A stretch of 64,000 nucleotides of DNA from Streptomyces cupreus (GCF_014257025.1 NZ_JACMSF010000012.1:62001-126000), one strand, 5' to 3'; shown: positions 8,771 to 17,308, counted from the stretch's first letter. A program made the numbers and translations. Notes: a model not told the origin generated them from the sequence alone.

Positions 8771-10491
8771 CAGAAGAGGAAGTACCGCTGAGCCATGGGC
8801 AGTTCAGCGGCCGGGGTGGCCTCGACCAGCTCCCCTTCGATGTGCACGGCAAAGCTGTCGGGGTCCACGCGCACCTCGGGCCGAGCGTCGTTCTCCCGCA
8901 TATCGGCCTTGGTGACACCCCGAGTCGACTCGATGCCCACGAACCGCTTCCCGAGCTGAAGCCGCTCGGGCAACCCGTCCTCGATCGCCAACGGAGCGAC
9001 GAAGTTGAAGGAGTTGGCGGCGGGCCCCCGCCCGATCGCGCCGAACATCGGCCGGGGAAGAATCGGCTGCGGCGTGGGAATCGACGCGTTGGCGTCGCCC
9101 ATCTGCGCGTACGCGATCTGCCCGCCCTTGATGACAAGCTGCGGCTTGACCCCGAAGAACGCGGGCTCCCACAGCACGAGATCGGCGAGCTTCCCGGTCT
9201 CCACGGACCCGACCTGCCCGGCGATCCCCTGGGCGAGGGCGGGGTTGATCGTGTACTTGGCGACGTACCGCCGTACCCGGAGATTGTCCGCGTGCCCGTC
9301 CCCCGGCAGCGCCCCCCGCCGCCGCTTCATCACATGCGCGGTCTGCCAGGTCCGCATGATGACCTCGCCGACGCGTCCCATGGCCTGCGCGTCGGAGGAG
9401 ATGATCGAGATGGCGCCGAGGTCGTGCAGGATGTCCTCGGCACCGATCGTGGAGGGCCGGATCCGGGACTCCGCGAAGGCCAGGTCCTCCGGCACCGCCG
9501 GGTTCAGGTGGTGGCACACCATCAGCATGTCGAGGTGTTCCTCGGCGGTGTTGACGGTGAACGGCCGCGTGGGGTTGGTGGAGCTGGGCAGCACATGCGG
9601 CTCGGAGACCACGGTCATGATGTCCGGCGCATGCCCGCCGCCCGCGCCCTCGGTGTGGTACGCGTGAATGCCGCGCCCGCCGATGGCGGCGAGCGTGTCA
9701 CCGACGAAACCGGCCTCGTTCAACGTGTCGGTGTGGATGGCGACCTGGATGCCGGTGCGGTCGGCGACAGTCAGCGAGGCATCGATGACGGCGGGCGTGG
9801 ACCCCCAGTCCTCGTGCAGCTTCAGCCCCATCGCGCCCCCGCGGATCTGCGACAGCATCGCCTCGTGCGAGACGGTGTTGCCCTTGCCGAGGAAGCCGAT
9901 GTTGAGGGGGTACTGCTCCATCGCCTCCAGCATCCGCGCCAGATGCCACGGGCCAGGCGTCACGGTGGTCGCCTTGGAGCCCTCGGCCGGTCCGGTACCG
10001 CCGCCGATCAGCGTCGTGACCCCCGAGCCCAGGGCCTCGTCGGCGATCTGCGGGCAGATGAAGTGGACGTGCGCGTCGATGGCACCGGCCGTGAGGATCC
10101 GCCCGTTGCCCGCGATGACCTCGGTCTCGGGGCCGATGACGAGGTCGGGGTGGACCCCGTCCATGGTGTCGGGGTTGCCCGCCTTGCCGATGCCGGTGAT
10201 CCGGCCGTCGCGGATGCCGACGTCGGCCTTGACGATCCCCCAGTGGTCGATCACCACCGCGCCGGTGATGATCGTGTCGGGGGTGCCGTCTGCGCGCGTA
10301 GCACGCGACTGGCCCATGGACTCGCGGATGACCTTGCCACCGCCGAACACCGCCTCGTCACCGGCGAGTCCGGGCCCGCCGGAACGGTCCTCCTCGATCT
10401 CGACGATCAGATCGGTGTCGGCGAGCCGGATCCGGTCGCCGGTCGTCGGGCCGAACAGGTCGGCGTACGCGGCACGCGAGATCTCAGGCAT
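8770..10491 (-). CDS. ureC: Urease alpha (catalytic) subunit
   Basis: 573 residues, standard for a separate alpha subunit; hydrolyses urea to ammonia and carbamate with a di-nickel centre. Visible: the metal-binding HVHFICPQ, the carbamylated Lys in GLKLHEDWG (about residue 220), [10 protein letters not shown], and the catalytic His in MVCHHL (about residue 320). Start ATG 10491 has a strong GGAGGT seven bases upstream and overlaps the ureB stop by 8 bp; the frame extends 14 codons further but without a ribosome site. Cytoplasmic, forms (ABC)3. Confidence 0.97.
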   Translation of the reverse strand: MPEISRAAYADLFGPTTGDRIRLADTDLIVEIEEDRSGGPGLAGDEAVFGGGKVIRESMGQSRATRADGTPDTIITGAVVIDHWGIVKADVGIRDGRITGIGKAGNPDTMDGVHPDLVIGPETEVIAGNGRILTAGAIDAHVHFICPQIADEALGSGVTTLIGGGTGPAEGSKATTVTPGPWHLARMLEAMEQYPLNIGFLGKGNTVSHEAMLSQIRGGAMGLKLHEDWGSTPAVIDASLTVADRTGIQVAIHTDTLNEAGFVGDTLAAIGGRGIHAYHTEGAGGGHAPDIMTVVSEPHVLPSSTNPTRPFTVNTAEEHLDMLMVCHHLNPAVPEDLAFAESRIRPSTIGAEDILHDLGAISIISSDAQAMGRVGEVIMRTWQTAHVMKRRRGALPGDGHADNLRVRRYVAKYTINPALAQGIAGQVGSVETGKLADLVLWEPAFFGVKPQLVIKGGQIAYAQMGDANASIPTPQPILPRPMFGAIGRGPAANSFNFVAPLAIEDGLPERLQLGKRFVGIESTRGVTKADMRENDARPEVRVDPDSFAVHIEGELVEATPAAELPMAQRYFLF

Positions 10492-10795
10492 CGAGGGCAC
10501 CTCCGGTCTCCCCACGCAGTCCGGGCACGACACGGGCGCCGGCGAGCGGGACGAGTTCGACGTCGACGGGGATTCCGGGCTCGAAGCGCACGGCGGTGCC
10601 GGCGGCGATGTTGAGCCGCTTGCCGCGGGCGGCGCCGCGGTCGAATTCCAGACCGGGGTTGGCCTCGGCGAAGTGGTAGTGGGAGCCGACCTGGACGGGC
10701 CGGTCGGCGGCGTTGAGGACGGTCAGCCGGGTGACCTCACGGCCCTCGTTGAACACGACGTGCTCGTCGGCGAACAGGATCTCTCCGGGAATCAT
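10484..10795 (-). CDS. ureB: Urease beta subunit
   Basis: 103 residues, full length for a stand-alone UreB. Begins MIPGEILF and contains [17 protein letters not shown], both typical of the family. Structural partner of UreA and UreC. Lies 11 bp after ureA and overlaps ureC by 8 bp. Confidence 0.96.
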   Translation of the reverse strand: MIPGEILFADEHVVFNEGREVTRLTVLNAADRPVQVGSHYHFAEANPGLEFDRGAARGKRLNIAAGTAVRFEPGIPVDVELVPLAGARVVPGLRGETGGALDA

Positions 10796-10806
10796 CGAAG
10801 CGCCCC

Positions 10807-11109
10807 TCAGACGATCGGCTCGTGGACGGTGACGAGCTTGGTGCCGTCCGGGAAGGTCGCCTCGACCTGGACGTCATGGATCATCTCCGGGATGCCCTCC
10901 ATGACGTCGTCCCGGGTGAGCAGCTTGCGCCCGGAGGCCATGAGCTCGGCGACCGTACGGCCGTCCCGCGCGCCTTCGAGGATGTGCGAGGTGATGAGGG
11001 CGACCGCCTCGGGGTGGTTGAGCTTGAGCCCCCGGGCCCGGCGCTTCTCGGCCACGTCGGCGGCCACATGGATCAGCAGCCTCTCTTGCTCGTGCGGGGT
11101 CAGTTGCAC
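10807..11109 (-). CDS. ureA: Urease gamma subunit
   Basis: 100 residues, usual for UreA. Start GTG 11109 gives [12 protein letters not shown], the family's conserved N-terminus, with GAGGTGG a few bases upstream. Other hallmarks: [20 protein letters not shown] and [17 protein letters not shown]. First gene of the operon ureABCFGD; the promoter should lie in 11110-11219. Confidence 0.96.
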   Translation of the reverse strand: MQLTPHEQERLLIHVAADVAEKRRARGLKLNHPEAVALITSHILEGARDGRTVAELMASGRKLLTRDDVMEGIPEMIHDVQVEATFPDGTKLVTVHEPIV

Positions 11110-11219
11110 GTCCCACCTCACAGTCCTCGCTCCGGACCGTGCGGGGCCCGGTTGCCGCAGCCACGGGCAAAGTCCCTGGTGGCGTGGAGGGAGGCTAGTT
11201 GGACCGAGTTTCGGGCAAG

Positions 11220-11846
11220 TTAACCGAGCTGTGATCCCGTCATGCTCATCAGGGCGCGCAGACCGTCCTGGAGGACCTCGACCGGGGCCGGCCCGAGCAG
11301 GGACTGCTGGGCGATGAAGCCCTGGACGACGGCGACCATGGTGCGCGCGACATGCTCGGCCGGAATGTCCGACCGCATCATTCCGGCCTCCTGGTAGGCC
11401 TCGGCCACCCGGATCCAGGCCGTGGTCACCACGCCGTACACCTCGTCCATGACGAGCGCGAGCTCCGGGTTGCGTACGGTCTCCGCCCACACCTGCATGA
11501 TCAGCCGCGGGAAGGCGGGCTCGCCTTCGACGGACAGGGTGCCCCAGATGCCGAGCGCGCGGCCTAGGACCTCGCCGACCAGCACGTCCGGCGGCGGGGG
11601 CGGGCTCTGCCGGGTGACCTCCTCGAACGCCGCGCGCACTTCGGCGAGGACGCCCTTGACGATCGCGGCGATCAGCTCGTCCTTGCCGCTGAAGTAGCGG
11701 TAGACCGCCCCGGCCGAGAGGTCGACCTCCTTCAGCACGTCCTGCATGGAGGTGGCGTGGAAGCCGTTGCGGGCGAAGCAGCGGGCGGCGCCTTCCAGGA
11801 TCTGGCGGCGGCGGGCGTCGAGGTGTTCCTGGGATACGCGGGCCAT
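11220..11846 (-). CDS. TetR family transcriptional regulator
   Basis: 208 residues from ATG 11846, which has GGAGG upstream; a longer frame to 11882 is less likely. N-terminal helix-turn-helix (about 10-55, with [10 protein letters not shown] and [10 protein letters not shown]), then a ligand-binding domain. Divergent from the membrane protein gene at 11968; the 121-bp gap has two related AAAACGAA...GTTC elements, one just before each gene. This suggests autorepression and control of the membrane protein. The ligand is unknown. Confidence 0.9.
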   Translation of the reverse strand: MARVSQEHLDARRRQILEGAARCFARNGFHATSMQDVLKEVDLSAGAVYRYFSGKDELIAAIVKGVLAEVRAAFEEVTRQSPPPPPDVLVGEVLGRALGIWGTLSVEGEPAFPRLIMQVWAETVRNPELALVMDEVYGVVTTAWIRVAEAYQEAGMMRSDIPAEHVARTMVAVVQGFIAQQSLLGPAPVEVLQDGLRALMSMTGSQLG

Positions 11847-11863
11847 GCCTCCGAATGTAAAAC

Positions 11864-11933
11864 GAACGTTCTTTCTTGACAAGGGCGCGAGAGGAGTCGG
11901 ACCGTGGTGTCAGAACTAAAACGAATGATCGTT
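11864..11933. promoter_or_regulatory. Paired TetR operator candidates
   Basis: In the divergent gap, TAAAACGAACGTTC (core palindrome GAACGTTC, 11864-11871) lies just upstream of tetR, and TAAAACGAATGATCGTTC (inverted repeat AACGA-atga-TCGTT, 11920-11933) lies just upstream of the membrane protein gene. The shared AAAACGAA and GTTC ends and the low GC content support one repressor binding both promoters. Confidence 0.55.
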
Positions 11934-11967
11934 CTCTATAGCTCCATCGCACACGCAAGGGGGAACC

Positions 11968-12951
11968 ATGTCCACCCGCCGCCGACTGATCGCGGTCGTC
12001 GTCCTCGTCCCGCTCCTCGCGGCCCTCGCGCTGTGGGCCTTCGCCTGGCCCGCCGCCCGTACCGCACCCCGTGACCTGCCGCTCGGCGTGGCCGGACCGG
12101 CCGCCGCCACGGCTCAACTGGAGCGGCAGCTCGCCCGGCAGGAGGGCGCGTTCGAGATCCACCGTTACGCCGACGAGGCCGCCGCCCGCGACGCCGTCGA
12201 GGACCGGTCCGTATACGGCGCGATCGTCGTCGCCCCGGAAGGCACCGAACTGCTCACGGCCTCGGCGGGCAGCCCTGTCGTGGCCCAGTTGCTCCAGGAG
12301 CGGCTGGGGCGCCAGGCTGCCGTCGAGAGCACCCGGCTCACGACCGTCGACGTGATGCCCGCACCGGAGACCGACCCGCGGGGCGCGGCCCTGACCGCGA
12401 GCGTGCTGCCGCTCGCCCTGGCCGGCATCGCGGCCGGCGCGGTGGTGACCCTGCTCGGGCTGCGCGGCACTCGGGCCGTGGCCGCCCTCGTCGGCTCCGC
12501 CGTGCTGGTGGGCCTCGCCGCGACCGCCGTGGCGCACAGCTGGCTGGAGGTCATCGACGGCAACTGGTGGGCGGAAGCCGGGGTACTGGGCCTTGCGACG
12601 CTTGCGGTGAGCGCCGCCGTCGCCGGTCTGGCCGCACTGCTCGGACCCGCCGGGATCGGGATCACCGCGGGTCTGGTCATGCTGTTCGGCAACCCCTTCT
12701 CCGGGGCGGCCTCGGCGCCGGAGATGCTGCCGGAGCCGGTCGGCGCGGTCGGGCAGTGGCTGCCGCCGGGCGCGGGCGCCGCCGCGCTGCGTTCGACGGC
12801 CTTCTTCGACGGCGCCGCGGCGACGGGGCCCGCCCTGACGCTGACCTGGTGGGCCGCGCTGGGCCTCGGCGCCGTACTGCTCGGCACCCTGCTGAAGCAG
12901 CGGACGGAGAGTGAGCCCGCGGCCGAGCGGGAACTCGCCTCGGTGTCCTAG
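11968..12951 (+). CDS. Multi-spanning membrane protein, TetR-associated (YhgE/Pip or ABC-2 like)
   Basis: 327 residues, start ATG with AGGGGGAA upstream. One N-terminal membrane segment (about 7-27), an extracytoplasmic domain of about 100 residues, then about five or six hydrophobic segments (140-310). This plan resembles YhgE/Pip and ABC-2 type membrane proteins paired with TetR repressors and thought to act in export. No ATPase gene is adjacent. Substrate unknown. Its stop overlaps the convergent antitoxin stop (CTAG). Confidence 0.6.
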   Translation: MSTRRRLIAVVVLVPLLAALALWAFAWPAARTAPRDLPLGVAGPAAATAQLERQLARQEGAFEIHRYADEAAARDAVEDRSVYGAIVVAPEGTELLTASAGSPVVAQLLQERLGRQAAVESTRLTTVDVMPAPETDPRGAALTASVLPLALAGIAAGAVVTLLGLRGTRAVAALVGSAVLVGLAATAVAHSWLEVIDGNWWAEAGVLGLATLAVSAAVAGLAALLGPAGIGITAGLVMLFGNPFSGAASAPEMLPEPVGAVGQWLPPGAGAAALRSTAFFDGAAATGPALTLTWWAALGLGAVLLGTLLKQRTESEPAAERELASVS

Positions 12952-13235
12952 GAGGCGCCCGGCCCCGTGTGCTCGGCGGCGATACCGAAGCGCTGCCGTT
13001 CGCGGGGGGCCGAGGCGACCTCGCGGACGCCGGAGATCGCGCTGATCACCTGCTCCTCCGGGAGATCGGCGGGGTCCGCGAGCTGTTCGAGCCGTTCGAG
13101 GTCGGCGGCGGACACCAGGGCGACGAGGGGCTTGCCGTGCCGTGTCACGACGACGCGCTCCCCGCCGTAGACCACCCGGTTGATCAGGTCGGCGAGCTCA
13201 GCCCTGGCTTGCGTCACCGGAATCTCGTAGGCCAT
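12948..13235 (-). CDS. Phd/YefM-family antitoxin without adjacent toxin
   Basis: 95 residues beginning [17 protein letters not shown], then [14 protein letters not shown]: the Phd/YefM fold that binds operator DNA and, in its C-terminal part, a toxin such as RelE/YoeB or Doc. No toxin gene follows: the stop overlaps the convergent membrane protein gene, and the next gene upstream is clpP on the other strand. A perfect inverted repeat lies 18 bp upstream of the start, as expected for autoregulation. Either the toxin was lost or the gene works alone as a regulator. Confidence 0.85.
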   Translation of the reverse strand: MAYEIPVTQARAELADLINRVVYGGERVVVTRHGKPLVALVSAADLERLEQLADPADLPEEQVISAISGVREVASAPRERQRFGIAAEHTGPGAS

Positions 13236-13252
13236 GCACCCATCATAACGTC

Positions 13253-13269
13253 ATGTACGTCCTGTACAT
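13253..13269. promoter_or_regulatory. Inverted repeat, probable antitoxin operator
   Basis: ATGTAC-gtcct-GTACAT, perfect 6-bp arms, 18 bp upstream of the antitoxin ATG and 64 bp upstream of clpP. AT-rich in a GC-rich genome. Best explained as the antitoxin's own operator; it might also affect the clpP promoter. Confidence 0.6.
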
Positions 13270-13332
13270 TTTTTACAGAGACAGCTCGGAGACAGCCCGG
13301 AGAACCAGCTCTGCCGCGAGGAGGGGGTCCTG

Positions 13333-13977
13333 ATGACCCGACCGTCCACACCGTCCGCCCGCCATGTCCTGCCCGAGTTCACCGAGCGCACCAGCTACGG
13401 GACCCGGACGATGGATCCGTACTCCAAGCTCCTGGAGGAGCGGATCGTCTTCCTCGGAACGCAGATGGACGACACCGCGGCGAACGACGTGATGGCGCAG
13501 TTCATGTACCTGGAGCACCAGTCCCCCGACCGGGACATCTCGCTGTACGTCAACTCCCCCGGCGGCCCGTTCAGCGCCATGTCCGCGATCTACGACACCA
13601 TGCGCTACGTCACCTGCGACGTGGAGACGATCCTGCTGGGCCAGGCAGGTCCGACCGCCGCGGTGCTGCTCGCGGCGGGCACCCCGGGCAAGCGGTACGC
13701 GCTGCCGGACGCGCGCGTGGTGCTCAGCCAGCCCTCGCTGCCCGAGCCGGTGGAGGGTCAGGCGAGCGATCTGGCCATCCAGGCCGAGGAGTTGACGCGC
13801 ATCCGGACCCTGCTGGAAGAGATGCTCGCGCGGCACACGGGGCGCGAGCCGGAGCAAGTGCGCGCGGACATCGAGCGGGACAAGGTGCTGAACGCCCAAG
13901 AGGCCCTGGAATACGGGCTGGTGGACGGGATCATCCCGAGCCGCAAGGCCTCGCGCACCGCTCCGGGCGCGAGGTGA
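13333..13977 (+). CDS. ClpP-family protein lacking catalytic Ser and His
   Basis: 214 residues, ATG with GGAGGGGG upstream. The ClpP fold is clear: [19 protein letters not shown], and the C-terminal [13 protein letters not shown]. The active site is not: the usual GQAAS segment reads GQAGPT (Ser replaced by Pro107), and IHQP reads LSQP (His replaced by Ser132); only the Asp (D179, ADIERD) remains. It therefore should not hydrolyse peptides alone, and more likely forms mixed rings with another ClpP or has a structural role. A small gene follows 7 bp downstream. Confidence 0.88.
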   Translation: MTRPSTPSARHVLPEFTERTSYGTRTMDPYSKLLEERIVFLGTQMDDTAANDVMAQFMYLEHQSPDRDISLYVNSPGGPFSAMSAIYDTMRYVTCDVETILLGQAGPTAAVLLAAGTPGKRYALPDARVVLSQPSLPEPVEGQASDLAIQAEELTRIRTLLEEMLARHTGREPEQVRADIERDKVLNAQEALEYGLVDGIIPSRKASRTAPGAR

Positions 13978-13984
13978 GCCGCGG

Positions 13985-14293
13985 ATGCTGCCACCGGAGC
14001 TGCCGCCCCTGCCCGCTCTGACACGCGCCGAGGGCGAGTTGATCGACCGATACCTCGACGTGGTCGATCTGCTCGCGCGGATCAACCCCGCGAATCACGG
14101 CGACACCTACCGCGGGCTGCGCGCCGCCCAGGCGCTGGTCACCAAGGCGGCCGAACTGCGGGACGCGCTGGCGCTGATGCACCAGCGGGGCGAGACCGAG
14201 GTGCACGCCCCCACGCTGGCGCGTGCGCTGCGTGTGCTGGACGGAGAGCGCCGCACGGCTCGTGTCACGGTGCCCCCGCGCTCGGACAGTTGA
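13985..14293 (+). CDS. Small hypothetical protein downstream of clpP-like gene
   Basis: 102 residues, ATG with GAGGTG about 8 bp upstream and only 7 bp after the ClpP-like stop, so probably cotranscribed. Soluble, mostly helical in appearance, with no Cys and no membrane segment; the N-terminus is proline-rich (MLPPELPPLPAL). I do not recognise a domain. Its context suggests a partner of the inactive ClpP. Confidence 0.75.
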   Translation: MLPPELPPLPALTRAEGELIDRYLDVVDLLARINPANHGDTYRGLRAAQALVTKAAELRDALALMHQRGETEVHAPTLARALRVLDGERRTARVTVPPRSDS

Positions 14294-14662
14294 CGCAATC
14301 GTTCCCGGTCCGGACACCTCGCGATGGCGCCGAGGCGTCCGGACCGGAGTTGAAACGGACCAAACGAGGTACCCCCTTTCGGCGTAGTCGCGTCTCCTTT
14401 TTCCGGCCCGTCAGGGTTGCGCAACGCGCGTTACCCCGGAACCGGAAGAGACGTTCCGTCGCTGGTCCGGGCATCCCCCAGCGCCTCGACACTAGTTCGA
14501 ACGGAGCAGCGACCACCCGAACGGGTGAGTGGTGAGTAACACCACAAATCCCCGGTTCCGTTGGGATTTCCGGACACCCGTGAGCCAAGATCCCTGTCTG
14601 ACGACAAGCCCCCGCCACAGCGGCGGGGCGGTCCGGGCGGACGCCGAGTCCTGCCGCCGCCC
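14294..14662 (+). other. Gene-free leader/promoter region upstream of the riboswitch
   Basis: No convincing gene. Short open frames here lack ribosome sites and Streptomyces-like composition. It holds a GTGGTG-agtaa-CACCAC hairpin (14529-14545) and a GC hairpin CCCGCC-acag-GGCGGG near 14617-14633, and must contain the promoter for the riboswitch-led transcript. Confidence 0.5.
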
Positions 14663-14810
14663 GGATGACCGGTCGACAGGAGTGGATCGGCAGGAGTGGA
14701 GGACCCGAGCACGACGGGTCGCCGGCACGGAGGTTCGTGCCGAGCAGCCCTTGGGGTGAAGCCGCATCGCGGCCGGGCAACTTCGCCAGCCCGAATCCGA
14801 CAGGTCATCC
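14663..14810 (+). ncRNA. ydaO/yuaA-type (c-di-AMP) riboswitch
   Basis: Matches the ydaO aptamer: the hallmark CTTGGGGTGAA at about 14750-14760 and CCGAATCCGACAGG at 14791-14804 are present, and the closing helix is perfect, GGATGACC (14663-14670) with GGTCATCC (14803-14810). Known members bind cyclic di-AMP and usually turn expression off; in actinomycetes they often lead cell-wall hydrolase genes. The downstream gene, 28 bp away, is an NlpC/P60 hydrolase, as expected. The expression platform lies in 14811-14838 and could mask the ribosome site GAAGGG. Confidence 0.88.
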
Positions 14811-14838
14811 TTCACAGGCGGCTGACGAAGGGTTGCGC

Positions 14839-15312
14839 ATGACTGCGCTCAATCGTGTCCCGTCGCTCATGGCCCGGGCCGGTACGGCTTCGGCCCTCAC
14901 CATCGCCGCCGTGGGCGGTTCGATCGTGGCCCCGGGCCTCTCCTCCGAAGCGGAGGCGGCCACACCGGCGACGAAGGCACTCCAGGTCGCGGCCTCCAAG
15001 AAGGGCTCCCCGTACAGGTGGGGGGCCGTCGGACCGCACCGCTTCGACTGCTCCGGGCTCACGCTGTACTCGTACAAGAAGGCAGGCAAGAAGCTGCCTC
15101 GTACGGCGGCCCAGCAGTACAACAAGTCGCGCCATATCTCCGCCAAGAGCCGCAAGGCCGGCGACCTCGTGTTCTTCCACTCGGGGTCGAACGTCTACCA
15201 CGTCGGCATCTACGCCGGGAAGGGGAAGATCTGGCACGCCCCGAAGTCCGGGGACGTGGTGAGGCTGCAGAAGATCTGGACCAAGAGCGTCTGGTACGGC
15301 CGGGTGAGCTGA
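14839..15312 (+). CDS. Secreted NlpC/P60 cell-wall peptidase
   Basis: 157 residues from ATG 14839 (GAAGGG upstream). A signal peptide (about 1-43) ends near SSEAEAA. The mature part is an NlpC/P60 domain that cleaves peptidoglycan stem peptides: catalytic Cys in RFDCSGLT, His in NVYHVGIY, third polar residue in IWHAPKSG. It has no LysM or SH3 domain, so it is a minimal hydrolase. Translation or transcription is probably gated by the c-di-AMP riboswitch just upstream, linking wall turnover to c-di-AMP. A strong hairpin follows. Confidence 0.9.
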   Translation: MTALNRVPSLMARAGTASALTIAAVGGSIVAPGLSSEAEAATPATKALQVAASKKGSPYRWGAVGPHRFDCSGLTLYSYKKAGKKLPRTAAQQYNKSRHISAKSRKAGDLVFFHSGSNVYHVGIYAGKGKIWHAPKSGDVVRLQKIWTKSVWYGRVS

Positions 15313-15325
15313 CCCGGCCGCCCGA

Positions 15326-15357
15326 GGGGCGGCGGCGCCCTGACACGCCGCCGCCCC
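15326..15357 (+). terminator. Hairpin terminator after the NlpC/P60 gene
   Basis: Perfect 12-bp stem GGGGCGGCGGCG / CGCCGCCGCCCC with an 8-nt loop, 13 bp after the stop. No T-run follows, which is common in Streptomyces. Confidence 0.75.
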
Positions 15358-15490
15358 AAAGGGTGTGACGCGGGCTCAGAGCCCCCTTCCAGGAGGAGGG
15401 CCGTACCCAGGGCCGCCAGCGGCTCCGCCGTCGAGGGGGGCGGCGCCTGCCGTGGACGAGTTTCGGGCGCCGGTGCGGGGGAGGCGTTCG

Positions 15491-15949
15491 CTAAGGCTCC
15501 TGCTGGATCGAGGTGTTGACCGCGCGGGCGGGTACGGTCCAGGGGAGTTCGATGGAGACCGTTTTGCCGCCCTCGCGGGTGGGCCTGACTCTGAGTCGGC
15601 CGCCGCACTCGGCGGTCAGCCAGCGGATGATCACCAGGCCGCGGCCGTTGTCCTGCTGGACGGCGGCGGGCAGGCGCTTGGGGAAACGCGGGTGACTGTC
15701 GGTGACCCCGATGCGCAGTTGTTCGTCATGGTGCAGTTCGATGTCCACCGTGAAGGTGGGTGACTGGCCGAGGGTGTGCTGTACGGCATTGGTGGCGAGT
15801 TCGGAGACGATGAGTCGGATGGTGTCGGCCACGTCCGTCTCCGCCGACAGACCCCATTCCGCGAGGGTGCTCACGACATAGCCCCGGGCCGCGGAGACCG
15901 AGGCGGGATCGCTCGGCAGAGTGACGGATGCTTCCAGATGGTCTGCCAT
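15491..15949 (-). CDS. RsbW-like ATP-binding regulatory protein
   Basis: 152 residues from ATG 15949 (AAGGGA upstream); the frame extends 50 codons further without a good start. A single HATPase_c_2 domain with N-box ELATNAVQH and G1 box DNGRGL, related to anti-sigma factor kinases RsbW/SpoIIAB. Its position, divergent from an XRE regulator and DUF397 gene, is the recurrent Streptomyces triad (whiJ/abaA-like loci) linked to development and antibiotic control. Its partner is unknown. An AT-rich inverted repeat lies between the divergent genes. Confidence 0.85.
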   Translation of the reverse strand: MADHLEASVTLPSDPASVSAARGYVVSTLAEWGLSAETDVADTIRLIVSELATNAVQHTLGQSPTFTVDIELHHDEQLRIGVTDSHPRFPKRLPAAVQQDNGRGLVIIRWLTAECGGRLRVRPTREGGKTVSIELPWTVPARAVNTSIQQEP

Positions 15950-16074
15950 GACGACGTCGTCCCTTTCCCACGGGACCGCAGTCCGACACGGAGCGGAAGG
16001 TTCGAGTACGGTCCCGGACTGGTGCTTCATCGCCAGACTGCCATTCCCGCGCCGGTCACGGTGGCGATCCACCA

Positions 16075-16090
16075 AGATATGCATATATCT
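16075..16090. promoter_or_regulatory. AT-rich inverted repeat between the ATPase and XRE genes
   Basis: AGATAT-gcat-ATATCT, perfect 6-bp arms, in the divergent promoter region. Composition (only 4 G/C in 16 bases) is strikingly unlike the surroundings. Probable binding site for the XRE protein encoded at 16162, or a promoter element. Confidence 0.5.
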
Positions 16091-16161
16091 GTCGCTCAAA
16101 GCGGTGAACTCTGCTACGCGAAACCGTATTTGGGCGGCCCGGTTGGAGTAAGGAGTAGCGC

Positions 16162-17028
16162 ATGCAGAACGGTCCCGCGGTACGCCGCCGAAAGCTGGGC
16201 GCCGAACTGCGCGCGTTGCGCACCGGTGCGGGGCTCACCAGTGGCGAGGCCGCGCGTCTGGTGGGCTGGCACCAGTCGAAGGTGAGCCGGATCGAGACCG
16301 GCGCCAGCGGGGTGAAACCGGCCGACGTGCGGTTACTCCTGGACGCCTACGGCGTCGCCGACTCCCAACTGCGGGAGTTGCTGCTGGTGTTGGCCGGGTC
16401 CGACGGCGGCGCCGGACGGCACCACTGGTGGCACGCGTATCGCGGAGTGCTGCCGCCGACCTACCGGGACTTCATCAGCCTGGAGTCCCAGGCGAGCGCG
16501 ATGCGGACCCTGGAGACCTCCGTGGTGCCGGGGCTGTTGCAGACGCCCGAGTACGCACGGGCGGTGACCCGGGCCGCGGTGGGCGGCCTGGACGAGACGG
16601 ACGAACGCCTGGACGCGCTGGTCGAGGTGCGTCTCGCCCGGCAGGACGTGCTGCGCGGCGAGCCGCCGCTGGAGCTGAGCGCCGTACTGGACGAGGCGGT
16701 GCTGCACCGGGAGATCGGCGGTCCGGGCGTGATGGGCCGACAGCTGTGGCGGCTCGTGGAGGCGGGGCGGCTGCCTCAAGTGCGCTTGCAGGTCCTGCCG
16801 TTCAGGGCCGGGGCGCACATCGGCATCACCGGGCCTTTCGTTATCTTCCTGTTCTCGCACACTTCTGATCTGGATGTGGTTGTTCTCGACCACTTGACGA
16901 GTAGCCTCTACCTCGAACGGAAAGAAGACCTCCAGGCGTACTCGGAGGCCTTCACCACCCTCCAGATCCACGCCCTTTCACCCGAGGAATCGTTGGATTA
17001 CATCGCCGGGATAGCTGACGGCGCGTAA
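16162..17028 (+). CDS. XRE-family regulator with DUF5753 domain; contains a TTA codon
   Basis: 288 residues; ATG with AAGGAG upstream. N-terminal helix-turn-helix (about 10-65, TSGEAARLVGWHQSKVSRIE), then DUF5753 (about 105-280, beginning near the SLESQASAMRTLE segment). Such proteins pair with a small DUF397 protein, here 9 bp downstream; the Scr1/Scr2-type and whiJ-type pairs of S. coelicolor are the known models, where the small partner relieves repression. Leu58 is encoded by TTA (16333-16335), so translation should depend on the bldA tRNA and be tied to development. Confidence 0.9.
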   Translation: MQNGPAVRRRKLGAELRALRTGAGLTSGEAARLVGWHQSKVSRIETGASGVKPADVRLLLDAYGVADSQLRELLLVLAGSDGGAGRHHWWHAYRGVLPPTYRDFISLESQASAMRTLETSVVPGLLQTPEYARAVTRAAVGGLDETDERLDALVEVRLARQDVLRGEPPLELSAVLDEAVLHREIGGPGVMGRQLWRLVEAGRLPQVRLQVLPFRAGAHIGITGPFVIFLFSHTSDLDVVVLDHLTSSLYLERKEDLQAYSEAFTTLQIHALSPEESLDYIAGIADGA

Positions 17029-17037
17029 GGAGGCACC

Positions 17038-17265
17038 ATGTCTGCACTGCCTCGGAACGTACCTTCCAGTACCGATCTGTATGACGTGCACTGGCTGCGC
17101 AGCAGCTACAGCACGGGCGCGAACAACTGCGTGGAGACCGCTCGGCCGCTGACCGGTCCCTGGGCCGGACTGCTCGCCGTACGCGACTCCAAGGCCCCGG
17201 CCGGGCCCGCGCTGCTCTTCTCCCCCGAGAGCTGGGCGGACTTCACGGCCGCATTCCAGCCCTGA
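17038..17265 (+). CDS. DUF397 small protein, partner of the XRE regulator
   Basis: 75 residues. The DUF397 core is clear: WLRSSYSTGANNCVETA and VRDSKAPAGPALLFSPESW. Lies 9 bp after the XRE gene, with GGAGG before the ATG, so cotranscribed. In studied homologues the DUF397 protein acts with the upstream XRE protein as an antagonist. Short CCGATCA repeats follow the stop. Confidence 0.9.
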   Translation: MSALPRNVPSSTDLYDVHWLRSSYSTGANNCVETARPLTGPWAGLLAVRDSKAPAGPALLFSPESWADFTAAFQP

Positions 17266-17270
17266 CCGTT

Positions 17271-17308
17271 CCGATCAAGTCCCGATCAATCCCAATCAGT
17301 TCCGATCA
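17271..17308. repeat. Four phased CCGATCA repeats
   Basis: CCGATCA at 17271-17277, 17282-17288 and 17302-17308, plus CCAATCA at 17292-17298: units spaced 11, 10 and 10 bp, close to one helical turn, starting 5 bp after the DUF397 stop. Could be a multi-copy protein site on one DNA face or a local slippage duplication. Confidence 0.6.

Noticed and set aside
14290..14535. Small open frame (81 codons) upstream of the riboswitch
   Set aside because: Basic low-complexity product, no ribosome site, and it lies in the leader/promoter region of the riboswitch transcript.
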